From NCBI GenBank assembly GCA_947491755.1, contig CANLKV010000001.1:248001-312000 (forward strand): a stretch of 64,000 bases of DNA, in the 5' to 3' direction. The translations under genes were made by a program, and so were the position numbers. Of this stretch, positions 42,789 through 52,511 are shown one piece after another. The notes under the pieces were generated by a model. The model searched no databases and was not told where the DNA came from. It saw only the letters and a program-made list of their open reading frames with translations. How positions within the stretch are numbered: position 1 is the first letter of the stretch; each line of letters begins with the position of its first letter. Source of the DNA: an uncultured Nonlabens sp. (GTDB lineage Bacteria > Bacteroidota > Bacteroidia > Flavobacteriales > Flavobacteriaceae).

Positions 42789-45602
42789 TTGCTTTTCCTA
42801 GGGTTTGTACCGGTAATAAAAGCGCAAGAATTACTTAAGGGCAGGGTGGTTGACACCACCACAGAAGAGGCCATTCCAGGAGTAATTATAGCAGTAGAGA
42901 ATACGCTATTTAAAACAACGACCGATGCTAGAGGGTACTTTACCATCATAGGAAAAGTCCCGGAAGGGGATCAATTACTACGAGCAGAGTCAAACAATTA
43001 CATTACCAGATATATACCTATTCTGATTAATATGGGCCAGGTGGTCGATCTGGATCCTTTGTACCTCACGATAGATAATTTACAGGAAGAACAAGCCGTG
43101 GGTATTATATCTCTAACTGAAAATGACCTGACCGAAGAAGATAACGCAGCAAATAACATCGCTGGCTTATTACAAGCTACACGCGACCAGTTTTTAAGAG
43201 CGGCAGCATTTGATTTCAGCGCTACGTTTTTCCGCCCTCGCGGTCTCAACAGCGAGGATGGCAAGGTGTTGATTAACGGGATTGAAATGAACAAACAATT
43301 CTCTGGAAGGCCGCAATGGGCTAACTGGGGTGGAATTAATGATTTACAGCGCAATCAAACCTATACCATGGGGCTGGCACCGGCAGATGATACCTTTGGT
43401 GGTTACGGTGGTGTCCAGAGCATTGAGATGAGGGCCTCGCAGCAACGTGCTGGATCTCAAATTTCTTACGCCTCTGCAAATCGCAGCTATCGCAATAGAG
43501 TGATGGCTACCTATAAAAGTGGTTTGCGCAGTCAGGGATGGGCTTATGCCATTACTGCCTCACGACGTATGGGAGAAGAGGGTTTTGTTGAGGGCACTTT
43601 GTATGATGCAAACTCTATAAGTGTCAATGTAGAGCGACAATTAAATAATCGGCACGCTCTTAATTTTACAGGTATCTACGCCTACAACCGCCGTGGTAGA
43701 CGTACGGCAATAACTCAAGAGATAAAAGATTTAAAAGGAATTGATTACAATCCTTTCTGGGGGCGACAGGATGGGCGTGTGCGCAGCTCGCGCCAGCGAG
43801 TCATCAATGAACCTATTGTCATGTTGAATCATTACTGGAAACTGAATTCTAAAATCAAAATCAATACTAATCTAGCCTATCAATGGGGTTCTATAGGCAA
43901 TACTCGAATTGACAATGGTGGCACAAGGTTGATTGAATTTGATGGCCAGAATGCTTTTTTAGGAGGAGCCATAAACCCTAATCCAGATTATTATCAAAAT
44001 TTACCCAGTTACTTTCTAAGAAATGGCACTAGCAATAACGATCTCGCTGCTGCTTTTATAGCCCAACGCGAGTTTGTAGAAAACGGCCAGCTGGACTGGA
44101 CACAACTGTATGATGCAAATCGTATAGTAAGGAACAGCGGCGGCAATGCGGTCTATATTCTTCAAGAAGACCGTATCGATGATAACCAGTTGCAAGCCAG
44201 CAGTATTCTTACAGCAAACCTGACCCCTAATACGTTGCTAACTGCTGGTATTAATTACCGCAACTTGACTAGTGAAAACTTTGCCAGTGTTAATGATCTA
44301 CTAGGAGGAACTGGCTATCTGGATGTTGACTTTTTTGCCGAAGAAACCTCACAGATTACACAGGACCAGGCGGCACAATCAGATCTAAGAAACCCTAATA
44401 GAATTGTAGGGAAAGGGGACCGTTACAAGTACAATTATGTGCTTAATGCTAATGTGTTATCTGCCTTTGTGCAAACTCAAGTCCAAACAAAAAAGATCGA
44501 TTACTATGCAGCTGCAAGCATAACTAGTACAGGCTACCAGCGCGAGGGTCTGTATGAAAACGGAAACTATAGAGGCAGCCTTTCTTTTGGAAAAAGTGAT
44601 AAGCTTTCCTTTTTAGATTATGGAATAAAAGCGGGTATAACATATAAAATAAGCGGAGTCCATTTGCTCAATTTAAACAGCGCCTACATCACAAGAGCTC
44701 CCTATTTGAGAAACACTTTTACAAATGCCCGTCAAAATAATGAGGTAGTAGAGGGTATAAGTTCCAGTACCAGTTACAAGGTTGATGCCAGCTACATTTA
44801 CAGATCACCAAAATTGAAACTGCGCTTAACCGGTTACTTGATCCAGTTTCAAAACGAGAACGATATAGGTTTTTATTTTACCGAAGACCTTACCGGGTTG
44901 CCCAGCGACGATGGGGCTGCATTTGTACAAGAAATAATGACCCATATAGATCGCCGCAATCTGGGACTAGAAATGGGGGTAGAATATCAAGTTACCCCAA
45001 CCATCAAAGTAAAAGCAGCTGGTGCGCTGGGTCACAATATTTATACAAACAATCCAGAATTATATCTTACTAGCGATGACTTCCCGGGTAGGCAATTGCG
45101 TTTTGGTAATGGAAGTACCGCCCTCAAAAATTATCATGTGGCAGGTGGCCCAGAAACTGCTGCACAAATAGGTTTTGAATATCGTGATCCAGAATACTGG
45201 AATGTGGGCGTCACAGCAAATTATTTTGCAAATGCTTATCTGGATATAAGCAATATAAGACGCAGCGATAACTTTGTCCTGGATTTTGATGGGCAGCCCT
45301 TTATAGATTATGATGAGAATATTGCAAGAGACTTGTTGCGTCAAGAGCAGTTTGATGACTACTTCTTGATCAATATTATAGGTGGTAAGTCATGGCGTAT
45401 CGACAATAAATACATCGGGTTTTTTGCAACGATTAACAACGTTCTTAATACCGTATATAAGACTGGAGGCTTTGAGCAGTCTCGCAATTCCAACTACCGT
45501 AGTGTTCTAGAAGATCAGAACAATCCACAAGAAGTTTTTGCCCCTCGCTTTTTCTTTGGCAACGGGACGACCTATTATTTCAATATGTATCTAAGATTTT
45601 AA
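42789..45602 (+). CDS. TonB-dependent receptor with carboxypeptidase-like N-terminal domain
   Basis: A large outer-membrane receptor (937 residues from the coordinate given). After a signal peptide ending VIKAQ, a carboxypeptidase-regulatory-like beta domain (about 13-95, GRVVDTTTEEAIPGVIIAVEN) precedes the plug (FFRPRGLNSEDGKVLINGIEMN) and a long barrel ending in an aromatic-terminated strand (YYFNMYLRF). No ATG exists in frame for the N-terminus. TTG at 42789 gives a signal peptide without a basic region; the frame stays open back to 42699, and a rare ATT start near 42744 would give a full signal peptide with two arginines. The next gene encodes a DUF5689 lipoprotein, its probable surface partner. 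Confidence 0.9.
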   Translation: MLFLGFVPVIKAQELLKGRVVDTTTEEAIPGVIIAVENTLFKTTTDARGYFTIIGKVPEGDQLLRAESNNYITRYIPILINMGQVVDLDPLYLTIDNLQEEQAVGIISLTENDLTEEDNAANNIAGLLQATRDQFLRAAAFDFSATFFRPRGLNSEDGKVLINGIEMNKQFSGRPQWANWGGINDLQRNQTYTMGLAPADDTFGGYGGVQSIEMRASQQRAGSQISYASANRSYRNRVMATYKSGLRSQGWAYAITASRRMGEEGFVEGTLYDANSISVNVERQLNNRHALNFTGIYAYNRRGRRTAITQEIKDLKGIDYNPFWGRQDGRVRSSRQRVINEPIVMLNHYWKLNSKIKINTNLAYQWGSIGNTRIDNGGTRLIEFDGQNAFLGGAINPNPDYYQNLPSYFLRNGTSNNDLAAAFIAQREFVENGQLDWTQLYDANRIVRNSGGNAVYILQEDRIDDNQLQASSILTANLTPNTLLTAGINYRNLTSENFASVNDLLGGTGYLDVDFFAEETSQITQDQAAQSDLRNPNRIVGKGDRYKYNYVLNANVLSAFVQTQVQTKKIDYYAAASITSTGYQREGLYENGNYRGSLSFGKSDKLSFLDYGIKAGITYKISGVHLLNLNSAYITRAPYLRNTFTNARQNNEVVEGISSSTSYKVDASYIYRSPKLKLRLTGYLIQFQNENDIGFYFTEDLTGLPSDDGAAFVQEIMTHIDRRNLGLEMGVEYQVTPTIKVKAAGALGHNIYTNNPELYLTSDDFPGRQLRFGNGSTALKNYHVAGGPETAAQIGFEYRDPEYWNVGVTANYFANAYLDISNIRRSDNFVLDFDGQPFIDYDENIARDLLRQEQFDDYFLINIIGGKSWRIDNKYIGFFATINNVLNTVYKTGGFEQSRNSNYRSVLEDQNNPQEVFAPRFFFGNGTTYYFNMYLRF

Positions 45603-45606
45603 CCAT

Positions 45607-47052
45607 ATGAAAGATCCTAAACAAATAGTTCGCAGCTATTCCATTAAGTTGATGATAATAATCATAGTTATAAGTATGGGCATGAATTCCTGTATAGAAG
45701 ATGATGAATTTGATATACCAGATACCAGCGAGATGGTTGTAGATGCCCCAGAAAACACTATAAACCTGCAATCCATTATCAATCAATATGAATCCACCTT
45801 TGCGGGCCGGCCACCAGAGCCCATTACCTTTGATGAAAGTGATGGTTTTATAGAAGGGTATGTCATATCCAGCGATGAGGGCGGGAACTTTTTTAGAGAA
45901 CTCATTATACAGAATGCGGCCCAAAATCCAACAGCCGGCATCAATATTCAAGTAGATGTAAATCCGCTGTTTACAAGATTTAACGTAGGTCGCAAAGTTT
46001 ATGTAAAACTAGAGGGCCTTACCCTAGGTGAGCTTAATGGTGTTTATACTCTAGGACTGGGCGAGGATCTAGAAGGGATTCAAGCCTCCAGGGTAGACGA
46101 TATTATTACAAGGGATGAAGAGACAGTAGAGATCACACCACGATTAGTAGCCATAGAGGACTTGAGAGAATCACTAGAAAATCAGTGGATTGAATTGACA
46201 AATGTACAATTTGCCGATTCTGAAATAGGTAAAACTTTTGCCTCAGAACAGGGTGATGTTTTTGACGGTGATCGATTGTTGCGCACCTGTACTAACTTCT
46301 TTAATGCGCCTATCGTTTTCCAGACCTCTACATTTGCAGATTTTAAAGCATTAACTATACCAGATGGCAGCGGTAGGGTTCAAGCCATATTGAGCAGGGA
46401 TTTTAGAGATGATTTTTTTGTTTTAAAAGCAAACTCTCCAGAAAGCTTGCTCCTGCAAGAGACACGCTGCGATTTTCCGCTAGTTAGTTGTGGTACGGCC
46501 TCCAGTCCCGGTATCAATATATTGATTGATGAAGATTTTAATTCTGGTAGTGTGGGAGCAGCAACCATGCCCGCCGGCTGGACAAATTATATAGAATCTG
46601 GTAGTGCTGCCTGGGAAAATTATTTTGACGTTGATATCAATAGTAGAGCTACACTTATCTCAAACTTCAATACAGATGATGTTACAAGCATTGCCTGGTT
46701 GATCACGCCGCAACTTGATTTTGACGCACAAACGGGAGAGGTTTTAACCTTTTTTACTTCCAATGCATTTCCTGATTTATCAACTCTTGAGGTCTTATTT
46801 TCCGATAATTGGAACGGCAGCCCTACGAGCATCACCAGCGCAACCTGGAAACCTCTTGCAGATGCCGTTATTGTAGATAACAGTGACAGTTTTGCCTCGT
46901 TCATATTCTCGGGCAATATTTCGCTGGATTGCGTGCAGGGCACTGGTGCAATTGCATTTAAGTATGTAGGCAGTGAGGCAGATGGTGGTGGGACAAATGG
47001 GCAATCAAACGGCACTTATGAACTAGATCTGGTGCGCCTTACGAGCAATTAA
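45607..47052 (+). CDS. DUF5689 lipoprotein with choice-of-anchor J-type domain
   Basis: A 481-residue lipoprotein (lipobox region MGMNSC, Cys near residue 29, followed by acidic residues that often mark surface export in Bacteroidetes). Residues ~50-290 match DUF5689, an OB-like domain with EGYVISSDEGGNFFRELIIQ and VYVKLEGLTLGELNGVYTLG. Residues ~305-481 resemble the choice-of-anchor J / cleaved-adhesin domain: a DEDFNSG start, then GWTNY and a middle ISWLI-like IAWLITPQLDF. It starts four bases after the receptor gene, so they form a receptor-lipoprotein pair. Ligand unknown; the nearby EEP enzymes suggest a phosphate-rich polymer. Confidence 0.82.
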   Translation: MKDPKQIVRSYSIKLMIIIIVISMGMNSCIEDDEFDIPDTSEMVVDAPENTINLQSIINQYESTFAGRPPEPITFDESDGFIEGYVISSDEGGNFFRELIIQNAAQNPTAGINIQVDVNPLFTRFNVGRKVYVKLEGLTLGELNGVYTLGLGEDLEGIQASRVDDIITRDEETVEITPRLVAIEDLRESLENQWIELTNVQFADSEIGKTFASEQGDVFDGDRLLRTCTNFFNAPIVFQTSTFADFKALTIPDGSGRVQAILSRDFRDDFFVLKANSPESLLLQETRCDFPLVSCGTASSPGINILIDEDFNSGSVGAATMPAGWTNYIESGSAAWENYFDVDINSRATLISNFNTDDVTSIAWLITPQLDFDAQTGEVLTFFTSNAFPDLSTLEVLFSDNWNGSPTSITSATWKPLADAVIVDNSDSFASFIFSGNISLDCVQGTGAIAFKYVGSEADGGGTNGQSNGTYELDLVRLTSN

Positions 47053-47066
47053 GTGGGTTTTTATTT

Positions 47067-47082
47067 CGCTTTCGCGAAAGCG
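47067..47082. repeat. 16-base palindrome, copy 13 (intergenic)
   Basis: Perfect copy between the converging DUF5689 and second EEP genes, right flank AACTC. Confidence 0.95.
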
Positions 47083-47110
47083 AACTCACAAACAGCTTTT
47101 CTTACATAAA

Positions 47111-48094
47111 TCAATTGCGACGCAATATGGTATAAACAGGAAAGTGATCGCTATAACCGCCAGCATAGCGTCCCTTAATAAAAGTACGAGCAGGATGGCC
47201 GCGGTACTTGCCTTTCCACTGGCGTAGCATGATATCGTCAAAAATATCTGTCTTATGGATATACAACTGGCCGGGTAGATCGTTATGCATGTTCTCACTT
47301 ACTATAATCTGGTCAAATAAATTCCACTTTTTCTTGTAGTTGAGCGACCCTCTATGAAATTTTTTGAGTGGTGCAGCGATATTGTCAAACCCATAAGGCA
47401 CAATGCCTTGCTTGACACTATCATTCTCTGGATCATCATTAAAATCTCCCATCACCATAATAAAAGTATTGTTGTTCTCGTGTAGTTTACTGCGCTCACC
47501 AGTAGGGTCAATGCTGTCAATATGTTGCATCACCTGTCGTGCAGTTTCTATACGTTTATGATTAGTCGTGCTAGAACCATCACGTCTAGAGGGCCAATGG
47601 TTGACATATACATGTAATAAATGACCTGCCAGACGCCCTTGCACATACAAGACATCCCTGGTAGTGTCTCGCTGTCCTTGTTCATCTTGTAGATAAATGG
47701 GGATGGGTTGTGCGGTTACTACCTCAAAAATATTCTTGCAATAAAGCAATGCACAATCGATACCGCGCTCGTCTGGGCTGTTATAATGGATGTAATCATA
47801 GTTATGTGATTGGAGTTTAGGCTGATTGATAAGGTCGTTAAGTACTTTTTTATTCTCTACTTCCGCAACCCCTACAAGAGCCGGTAGCTTGCCAGTGTAA
47901 TCCACTCCTATTTTACTGATAGCATCACTAACTTTTGCGAGCTTTTTACGGTAGCGATTCTCTGTCCACTCGTTACGCCCCAGGGCTGTGAAGTCATCAT
48001 CTAGAATGTGTTGATCATTTTTATAATCAAAAAAATTCTCAAGATTGTAAAAAGCAATAGTGTATTGCTCAAATACCTGGGATGAGATGGTCAA
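47111..48094 (-). CDS. Endonuclease/exonuclease/phosphatase-family protein without signal peptide
   Basis: A 327-residue EEP-domain protein, paralogous to the one at 41566: AFYNLENFFDYKND, VGVAEVENKKVLNDLI, VNHWPSRRDGSSTTNHKR, FIMVMGDFNDDPEN and GGYSDHFPVYTILRRN. It has no signal peptide and begins with TTG (48094), the only plausible start because a stop codon lies two codons upstream. Its first visible residues run straight into the catalytic domain. It converges on the DUF5689 gene. Whether it acts in the cytoplasm, or lost its export signal, cannot be told. Confidence 0.87.
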   Translation of the reverse strand: MTISSQVFEQYTIAFYNLENFFDYKNDQHILDDDFTALGRNEWTENRYRKKLAKVSDAISKIGVDYTGKLPALVGVAEVENKKVLNDLINQPKLQSHNYDYIHYNSPDERGIDCALLYCKNIFEVVTAQPIPIYLQDEQGQRDTTRDVLYVQGRLAGHLLHVYVNHWPSRRDGSSTTNHKRIETARQVMQHIDSIDPTGERSKLHENNNTFIMVMGDFNDDPENDSVKQGIVPYGFDNIAAPLKKFHRGSLNYKKKWNLFDQIIVSENMHNDLPGQLYIHKTDIFDDIMLRQWKGKYRGHPARTFIKGRYAGGYSDHFPVYTILRRN

Positions 48095-48283
48095 AATTTA
48101 CAGTTTGGGTCAAAACTAATCATAATTTAAACAGGGCATGGTAAGGTAAGTCATGATGCTTGCCATTCTGTAAATTGATAAAATGAAAAGCATAAAAGTA
48201 TGAGCACTGGAGACCTTTTAAAAGTGGTAAGCGGTGAGCCTATAAACAAAACAATACATAAAATATAAATTAATACAGGTCGG

Positions 48284-48291
48284 TATCTTTG
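48284..48291 (+). promoter_or_regulatory. Probable minus-7 element of the alpha/beta hydrolase gene
   Basis: TATCTTTG ends five bases before the ATG at 48296, so transcription would begin at or very close to the start codon (leaderless message). No clear minus-33 element. Confidence 0.5.
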
Positions 48292-48295
48292 AAGA

Positions 48296-49060
48296 ATGAA
48301 ATCGGCCCAGTTTTTAACCTACACAACACAACCCAATAACGCTCCTACAATTATACTGTTGCATGGCTTTCTGGGAAATGCATCACAGTGGGACTGGATA
48401 ATACAAGAATTGCGATCAAAATTTCAAATCTTATTGATCGAGTTGCCAGGTCATGGGATGAATAATAATGAGGGCGCTTATAGTATTGTAGATCTTTCCC
48501 ATGAGGTATACAGAATAATAAATAAGTTGGGACTAGAGCAAGTTCACATGGTAGGGCACAGTATGGGTGGCTATGTGGCTAGCGCTTTTACTAAGGCATA
48601 CCCTAAACAAACCGCCTCGCTTACCTTGATCAATAGTTGTGCTGGAGCAGACACTCCCTCAAGAAAAATCCAACGTGACCGCTCGCTCAGACTCCTCGAT
48701 TCTTATCCTGCTGCTTTTGTGAAAATGGCGATTGCCAATTTGTTTACAGCAAACGAAACAATAATTCACAATCAGGCCATCGGACTTTTAAAATCAAGTG
48801 CGAGCCGAATGTCTCTTGCTAGTATTAAAAATGCAATTATCGCTATGAGAGACCGTCCTGACTTCCTTGATGGCTTGCAAGATCTAAGATCGCCTGTAAT
48901 TTATATTTTTGGGAAAAAGGATGCAATTATTCCCGTAGCTATCACACAAAAAGAAGTTCTTTCCTTACCCACAGCTACAGGACACGGTCTAGAGTCTGGT
49001 CATATGAGTCTGCTTACCGACCCGCAAAAAATCATACAACTATTACCGTTCATCGAATAA
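48296..49060 (+). CDS. Alpha/beta hydrolase
   Basis: A 254-residue alpha/beta hydrolase with the oxyanion region LLHGFLGNASQWDWI, the nucleophile elbow GHSMGGYV (Ser about 86), the acid in FGKKDAIIP and the final His in SGHMSLL. The sequence resembles the MenH (SHCHC synthase) and general esterase branch; menaquinone synthesis is a possibility but no men genes are near. It stands alone. Confidence 0.85.
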   Translation: MKSAQFLTYTTQPNNAPTIILLHGFLGNASQWDWIIQELRSKFQILLIELPGHGMNNNEGAYSIVDLSHEVYRIINKLGLEQVHMVGHSMGGYVASAFTKAYPKQTASLTLINSCAGADTPSRKIQRDRSLRLLDSYPAAFVKMAIANLFTANETIIHNQAIGLLKSSASRMSLASIKNAIIAMRDRPDFLDGLQDLRSPVIYIFGKKDAIIPVAITQKEVLSLPTATGHGLESGHMSLLTDPQKIIQLLPFIE

Positions 49061-49144
49061 GTATCCCGATAATCGTTAATTGTGAATAACTTATGATATC
49101 TTTATTGAGTTCTTTTGAAGAATAAACCACCAAACATCTAATAA

Positions 49145-49381
49145 ATGAATTCTACAACCCGCTATTTAAAAAGCCTTACCTGCAATGTAATAGGCCACAA
49201 AATGAAGATTGATCAGGTTATTAATGACCGCATAACAGAATATAGTTGCTGTAACTGCGGTAAAAAAATGACCACAAATATCTATGGCCAATTAGTGCCA
49301 TTTAATGATCACTATTTGAGGATCAATCGTTCTTTAGGTCAGTTAGCGCGCAAGAAGCATGTCAAGCATCGGGTCGCCTAG
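49145..49381 (+). CDS. Small zinc-ribbon-like protein
   Basis: A 78-residue protein with a Cys/His-containing N-terminal part (LTCNVIGHKM) and a CCNCGKKM knuckle at about 35-42, consistent with one zinc site. The C-terminus is very basic (ARKKHVKHRVA). I recall similar short proteins in Flavobacteria but no function. It converges on thiL and overlaps its 3' end by four bases. Confidence 0.65.
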   Translation: MNSTTRYLKSLTCNVIGHKMKIDQVINDRITEYSCCNCGKKMTTNIYGQLVPFNDHYLRINRSLGQLARKKHVKHRVA

Positions 49382-50421
49382 CTATCAAAGCTATTCCATC
49401 CCATGGCCTTTATGGCGATTTGTTCACCTCCCCTGGTTACCAGTTGCATACCATCACTTTGTGGTAGGACATGACCAATTACGGATAAACTAGGGTTTGC
49501 TTTAATTTTGGGGAAATCTGCTTGTTTTATGGTAAAAAGCAGCTCGTAGTCCTCACCGCCACTTAATGCTACCGTAGTACTATCCAGATTAAACTCTTCA
49601 CAACTGCTAATTACCGTAGGATCTAACGGTAATTTGTCCTCGTAAATTTTCATACCTACAGAAGATTGCTTGCACAGATGAATAATCTCAGAGCTTAATC
49701 CATCGCTCACATCAATCATACTAGTGGGATGCACCTCTAGCTCTTGCAGTAGAATAGGGATATCCTTACGGGCCTCTGGTTTTAATTGACGCTCAATCAG
49801 GTAACTATAGGCCTCAATATCTGGTTGATTGTTAGGGTTTGCTTTAAAAACAGCCTTTTCGCGTTCTAATATTTGCAGTCCCATGTAAGCTGCCCCTATA
49901 TCGCCAGACACCACAAGCAAATCACCGTCACTTGCACCAGATCTGTAAACTATTTTGCTTTTATCTTGTTCTCCTAGAGCCGTGACAGAAATAATTAGTC
50001 CACTGGTACTAGCAGTGGTATCACCACCTATCAAATCAACACCATAATTTTTACAAGCTAGAGCAATTCCTTCATACAACTCTTCTACAGCCTCTACTGG
50101 AAAACGGTTGGATATCGCGATAGAAACAGTAACCTGTGTCGCAATGGCATTCATGGCATAAACATCTGACAGATTGACCATGACCGCCTTATATCCTAAG
50201 TGTTTAAGAGGAACATAACTCAAGTCAAAATGAACCCCTTCAACCAGCATGTCTGTGGTAATAATTGTATGTTTATCGTGATTTACAACAGCTGCATCGT
50301 CACCTATGCTTTTTACCGTGCTGTTATTTGTTATCGCAAAGGACTTTGTGATGTGATCAATAAGACCAAATTCTCCCAGTTGTTCTACGGGCGTGCGTAA
50401 TGGATTTTTATCTTCTATCAT
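49378..50421 (-). CDS. thiL: Thiamine-monophosphate kinase
   Basis: Final step of thiamine pyrophosphate synthesis: phosphorylates thiamine monophosphate. The 347-residue enzyme has the PurM/ThiL-fold motifs SIGDDAAVV (about 38-46), TTDMLVEGVHFDLSY, GGDTTAS and SGGEDYELLF near the C-terminus, with all the metal-binding aspartates. No TPP riboswitch is seen upstream (50422-50583), in contrast to the receptor at 33300. A single gene on the minus strand, divergent from the suf cluster. Confidence 0.95.
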   Translation of the reverse strand: MIEDKNPLRTPVEQLGEFGLIDHITKSFAITNNSTVKSIGDDAAVVNHDKHTIITTDMLVEGVHFDLSYVPLKHLGYKAVMVNLSDVYAMNAIATQVTVSIAISNRFPVEAVEELYEGIALACKNYGVDLIGGDTTASTSGLIISVTALGEQDKSKIVYRSGASDGDLLVVSGDIGAAYMGLQILEREKAVFKANPNNQPDIEAYSYLIERQLKPEARKDIPILLQELEVHPTSMIDVSDGLSSEIIHLCKQSSVGMKIYEDKLPLDPTVISSCEEFNLDSTTVALSGGEDYELLFTIKQADFPKIKANPSLSVIGHVLPQSDGMQLVTRGGEQIAIKAMGWNSFDS

Positions 50422-50529
50422 AATGCAAAATTACAATTATGAATTGTGATGGGCTAGCAATTACAGTTTGCTTTAATAGGTATAGTTTTTGTAAATACAG
50501 GCATTTGAGATATGCATCATATACTGGGG

Positions 50530-50556
50530 TTTGACGCAGTTTGTATTGTATCTTTG
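50530..50556 (+). promoter_or_regulatory. Possible promoter of the suf cluster
   Basis: TATCTTTG at 50549-50556 is a good minus-7 element 27 bases before the sufA ATG. TTTG at 50530-50533 is 15 bases upstream, shorter than the usual 19, so the minus-33 part is doubtful. Confidence 0.5.
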
Positions 50557-50583
50557 TAAACATTTATTTAATCAGATTTCGCT

Positions 50584-50913
50584 ATGATCAATGTTTCTGA
50601 AACCGCAAAAAATAAACTAGCCTCGCTCATGAGTGAGGAAGGCTATGCGATCGATCGGGATTTTGTACGTGTAGGAGTTAAAAGTGGCGGCTGTAGCGGC
50701 CTGTCTTACGACCTTACATTTGACAGCAATACCGTGGATACCGACAAGATTTTTGAAGACAATGAGGTGCGTATTGTAGTTGACAAACGCAGCTTTTTAT
50801 ATTTAGTAGGAACCACCCTAGAGTTTAGTGGAGGATTGAACGGTAAAGGGTTTGTATTTAATAATCCTAATGCCCAGCGCACTTGTGGCTGTGGTGAGAG
50901 TTTCTCGCTATAG
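50584..50913 (+). CDS. sufA: A-type iron-sulfur carrier (SufA/IscA/HesB family)
   Basis: A 109-residue carrier delivering Fe-S clusters from the SUF scaffold to apoproteins. The three cluster-binding cysteines are present: SGGCSGLSY (Cys about 38) and the C-terminal RTCGCGESF. It opens the plus-strand suf gene cluster, 147 bases before sufB. Confidence 0.95.
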   Translation: MINVSETAKNKLASLMSEEGYAIDRDFVRVGVKSGGCSGLSYDLTFDSNTVDTDKIFEDNEVRIVVDKRSFLYLVGTTLEFSGGLNGKGFVFNNPNAQRTCGCGESFSL

Positions 50914-51060
50914 CATTAATTGTCGCATTATTATTTGTGAGTTTAAACCATTCGCAAATAGTACTTAGGCCTTTTAAGGCCTTAAATTAAACAAGGATGA
51001 CTGGCACGAGTGTTTAAACAAACCTACACGCTGCCATTTATCCAAAAAAAAGAAAACGCT

Positions 51061-52509
51061 ATGTCAAAATATACCGAAGAACAGTTAGAAAAGGAGCTCC
51101 AAACTAAGGAGTATGAGTACGGATTTTATACAGACATTTCATCAGATACGATTCCTATCGGATTGAGTGAAGAGGTGATTCGAATCATTTCTGCCAAAAA
51201 GAACGAGCCACAATGGATGCTGGATTGGAGGCTGGAATCTTACCGTGTTTTTAAAGAGATGGAAGAGCCAGAATGGGCTAATGTAAAATATGATAAGCCA
51301 GACTTACAGAGTATTTCCTACTACAGCGCTCCTAATTCAAAGCCTAAATACGATAGTCTAGATGAGGTAGATCCGGAGCTATTAGAAACTTTTAAAAAAT
51401 TAGGTATTTCCATAGACGAGCAGAAAAAACTAGCTGGCGTGGCTATGGATATCGTGGTAGACTCTGTATCAGTAGCCACCACTTTTAAAAAGACTTTGTC
51501 TGAAAAGGGAATTATATTTTGCCCTATATCTGAGGCGATTCAAGAGCATCCAGAACTTGTTAAAAAATATCTAGGAACCGTTATCCCTCAAAAAGATAAC
51601 TATTATGCAGCACTTAACAGTGCCGTATTCTCTGATGGATCCTTCTGTTACATTCCTAAAGGGGTTAGATGTCCTATGGAACTTTCTACCTACTTCCGTA
51701 TCAATCAAGCAGGAACAGGACAGTTTGAAAGAACGCTGGTTATTGCTGATGAAGGAAGCTATGTAAGCTATCTAGAAGGTTGTACTGCTCCTAGTCGTGA
51801 TGAGAACCAGCTACATGCTGCTTGTGTAGAGCTTATTGCTCTTGACGATGCAGAAATCAAGTATTCAACGGTTCAAAACTGGTATCCTGGAAACTCTGAA
51901 GGTAAAGGAGGCGTTTTCAATTTTGTGACTAAACGAGGATTGTGTGAGCGCAATGCAAAAATTTCATGGACGCAAGTAGAAACAGGTAGCGCAGTAACCT
52001 GGAAATATCCTAGCTGTGTTTTAAAAGGTGACAACTCTGTAGGAGAGTTCTACTCGATCGCGGTGACTAACAATCATCAACAGGCTGATACCGGTACCAA
52101 AATGGTGCACCTAGGAAAAAATACAAAGTCAACCATTATCTCTAAAGGTATAAGTGCTGGAAAATCACAAAATTCCTATCGCGGCTTAGTAAAAATAAAT
52201 TCAAGAGCAAGTAATGCACGCAACTTCTCCCAGTGTGACAGCTTATTAATGGGTAATGAGTGCGGTGCTCATACATTCCCCTACATAGAAACAGGTAATA
52301 GCACCTCAAAAGTAGAACACGAGGCCACCACTAGTAAAATAGGAGAAGACCAAATATTTTATTGCAATCAGCGAGGGATTGATACAGAAAAAGCTATTGC
52401 GTTAATAGTAAACGGTTTTTCTAAAGAGGTTTTAAATAAACTTCCTATGGAATTTGCGGTAGAAGCTCAAAAATTACTTGAAATAAGCCTGGAAGGGTCT
52501 GTAGGATAA
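51061..52509 (+). CDS. sufB: Fe-S cluster assembly scaffold SufB
   Basis: Core subunit of the SufBCD scaffold. The 482-residue protein contains the beta-helix core with [43 protein letters not shown] and the C-terminal [12 protein letters not shown] region, including the cysteines and histidines involved in cluster assembly. I start at ATG 51061 ([13 protein letters not shown]) instead of an in-frame GTG at 51010 because the former matches the family start. A lipoprotein gene lies between it and sufC. Confidence 0.97.
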   Translation: MSKYTEEQLEKELQTKEYEYGFYTDISSDTIPIGLSEEVIRIISAKKNEPQWMLDWRLESYRVFKEMEEPEWANVKYDKPDLQSISYYSAPNSKPKYDSLDEVDPELLETFKKLGISIDEQKKLAGVAMDIVVDSVSVATTFKKTLSEKGIIFCPISEAIQEHPELVKKYLGTVIPQKDNYYAALNSAVFSDGSFCYIPKGVRCPMELSTYFRINQAGTGQFERTLVIADEGSYVSYLEGCTAPSRDENQLHAACVELIALDDAEIKYSTVQNWYPGNSEGKGGVFNFVTKRGLCERNAKISWTQVETGSAVTWKYPSCVLKGDNSVGEFYSIAVTNNHQQADTGTKMVHLGKNTKSTIISKGISAGKSQNSYRGLVKINSRASNARNFSQCDSLLMGNECGAHTFPYIETGNSTSKVEHEATTSKIGEDQIFYCNQRGIDTEKAIALIVNGFSKEVLNKLPMEFAVEAQKLLEISLEGSVG

Positions 52510-52511
52510 TC

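Noticed and set aside
50422..50583. TPP riboswitch upstream of thiL
   Set aside because: No GGGGTGC / CTGAGA / ACCTG segments in this gap.
51010..51060. GTG start for sufB giving 17 extra residues
   Set aside because: The added residues are not family-like and the ATG at 51061 begins the normal SufB N-terminus.
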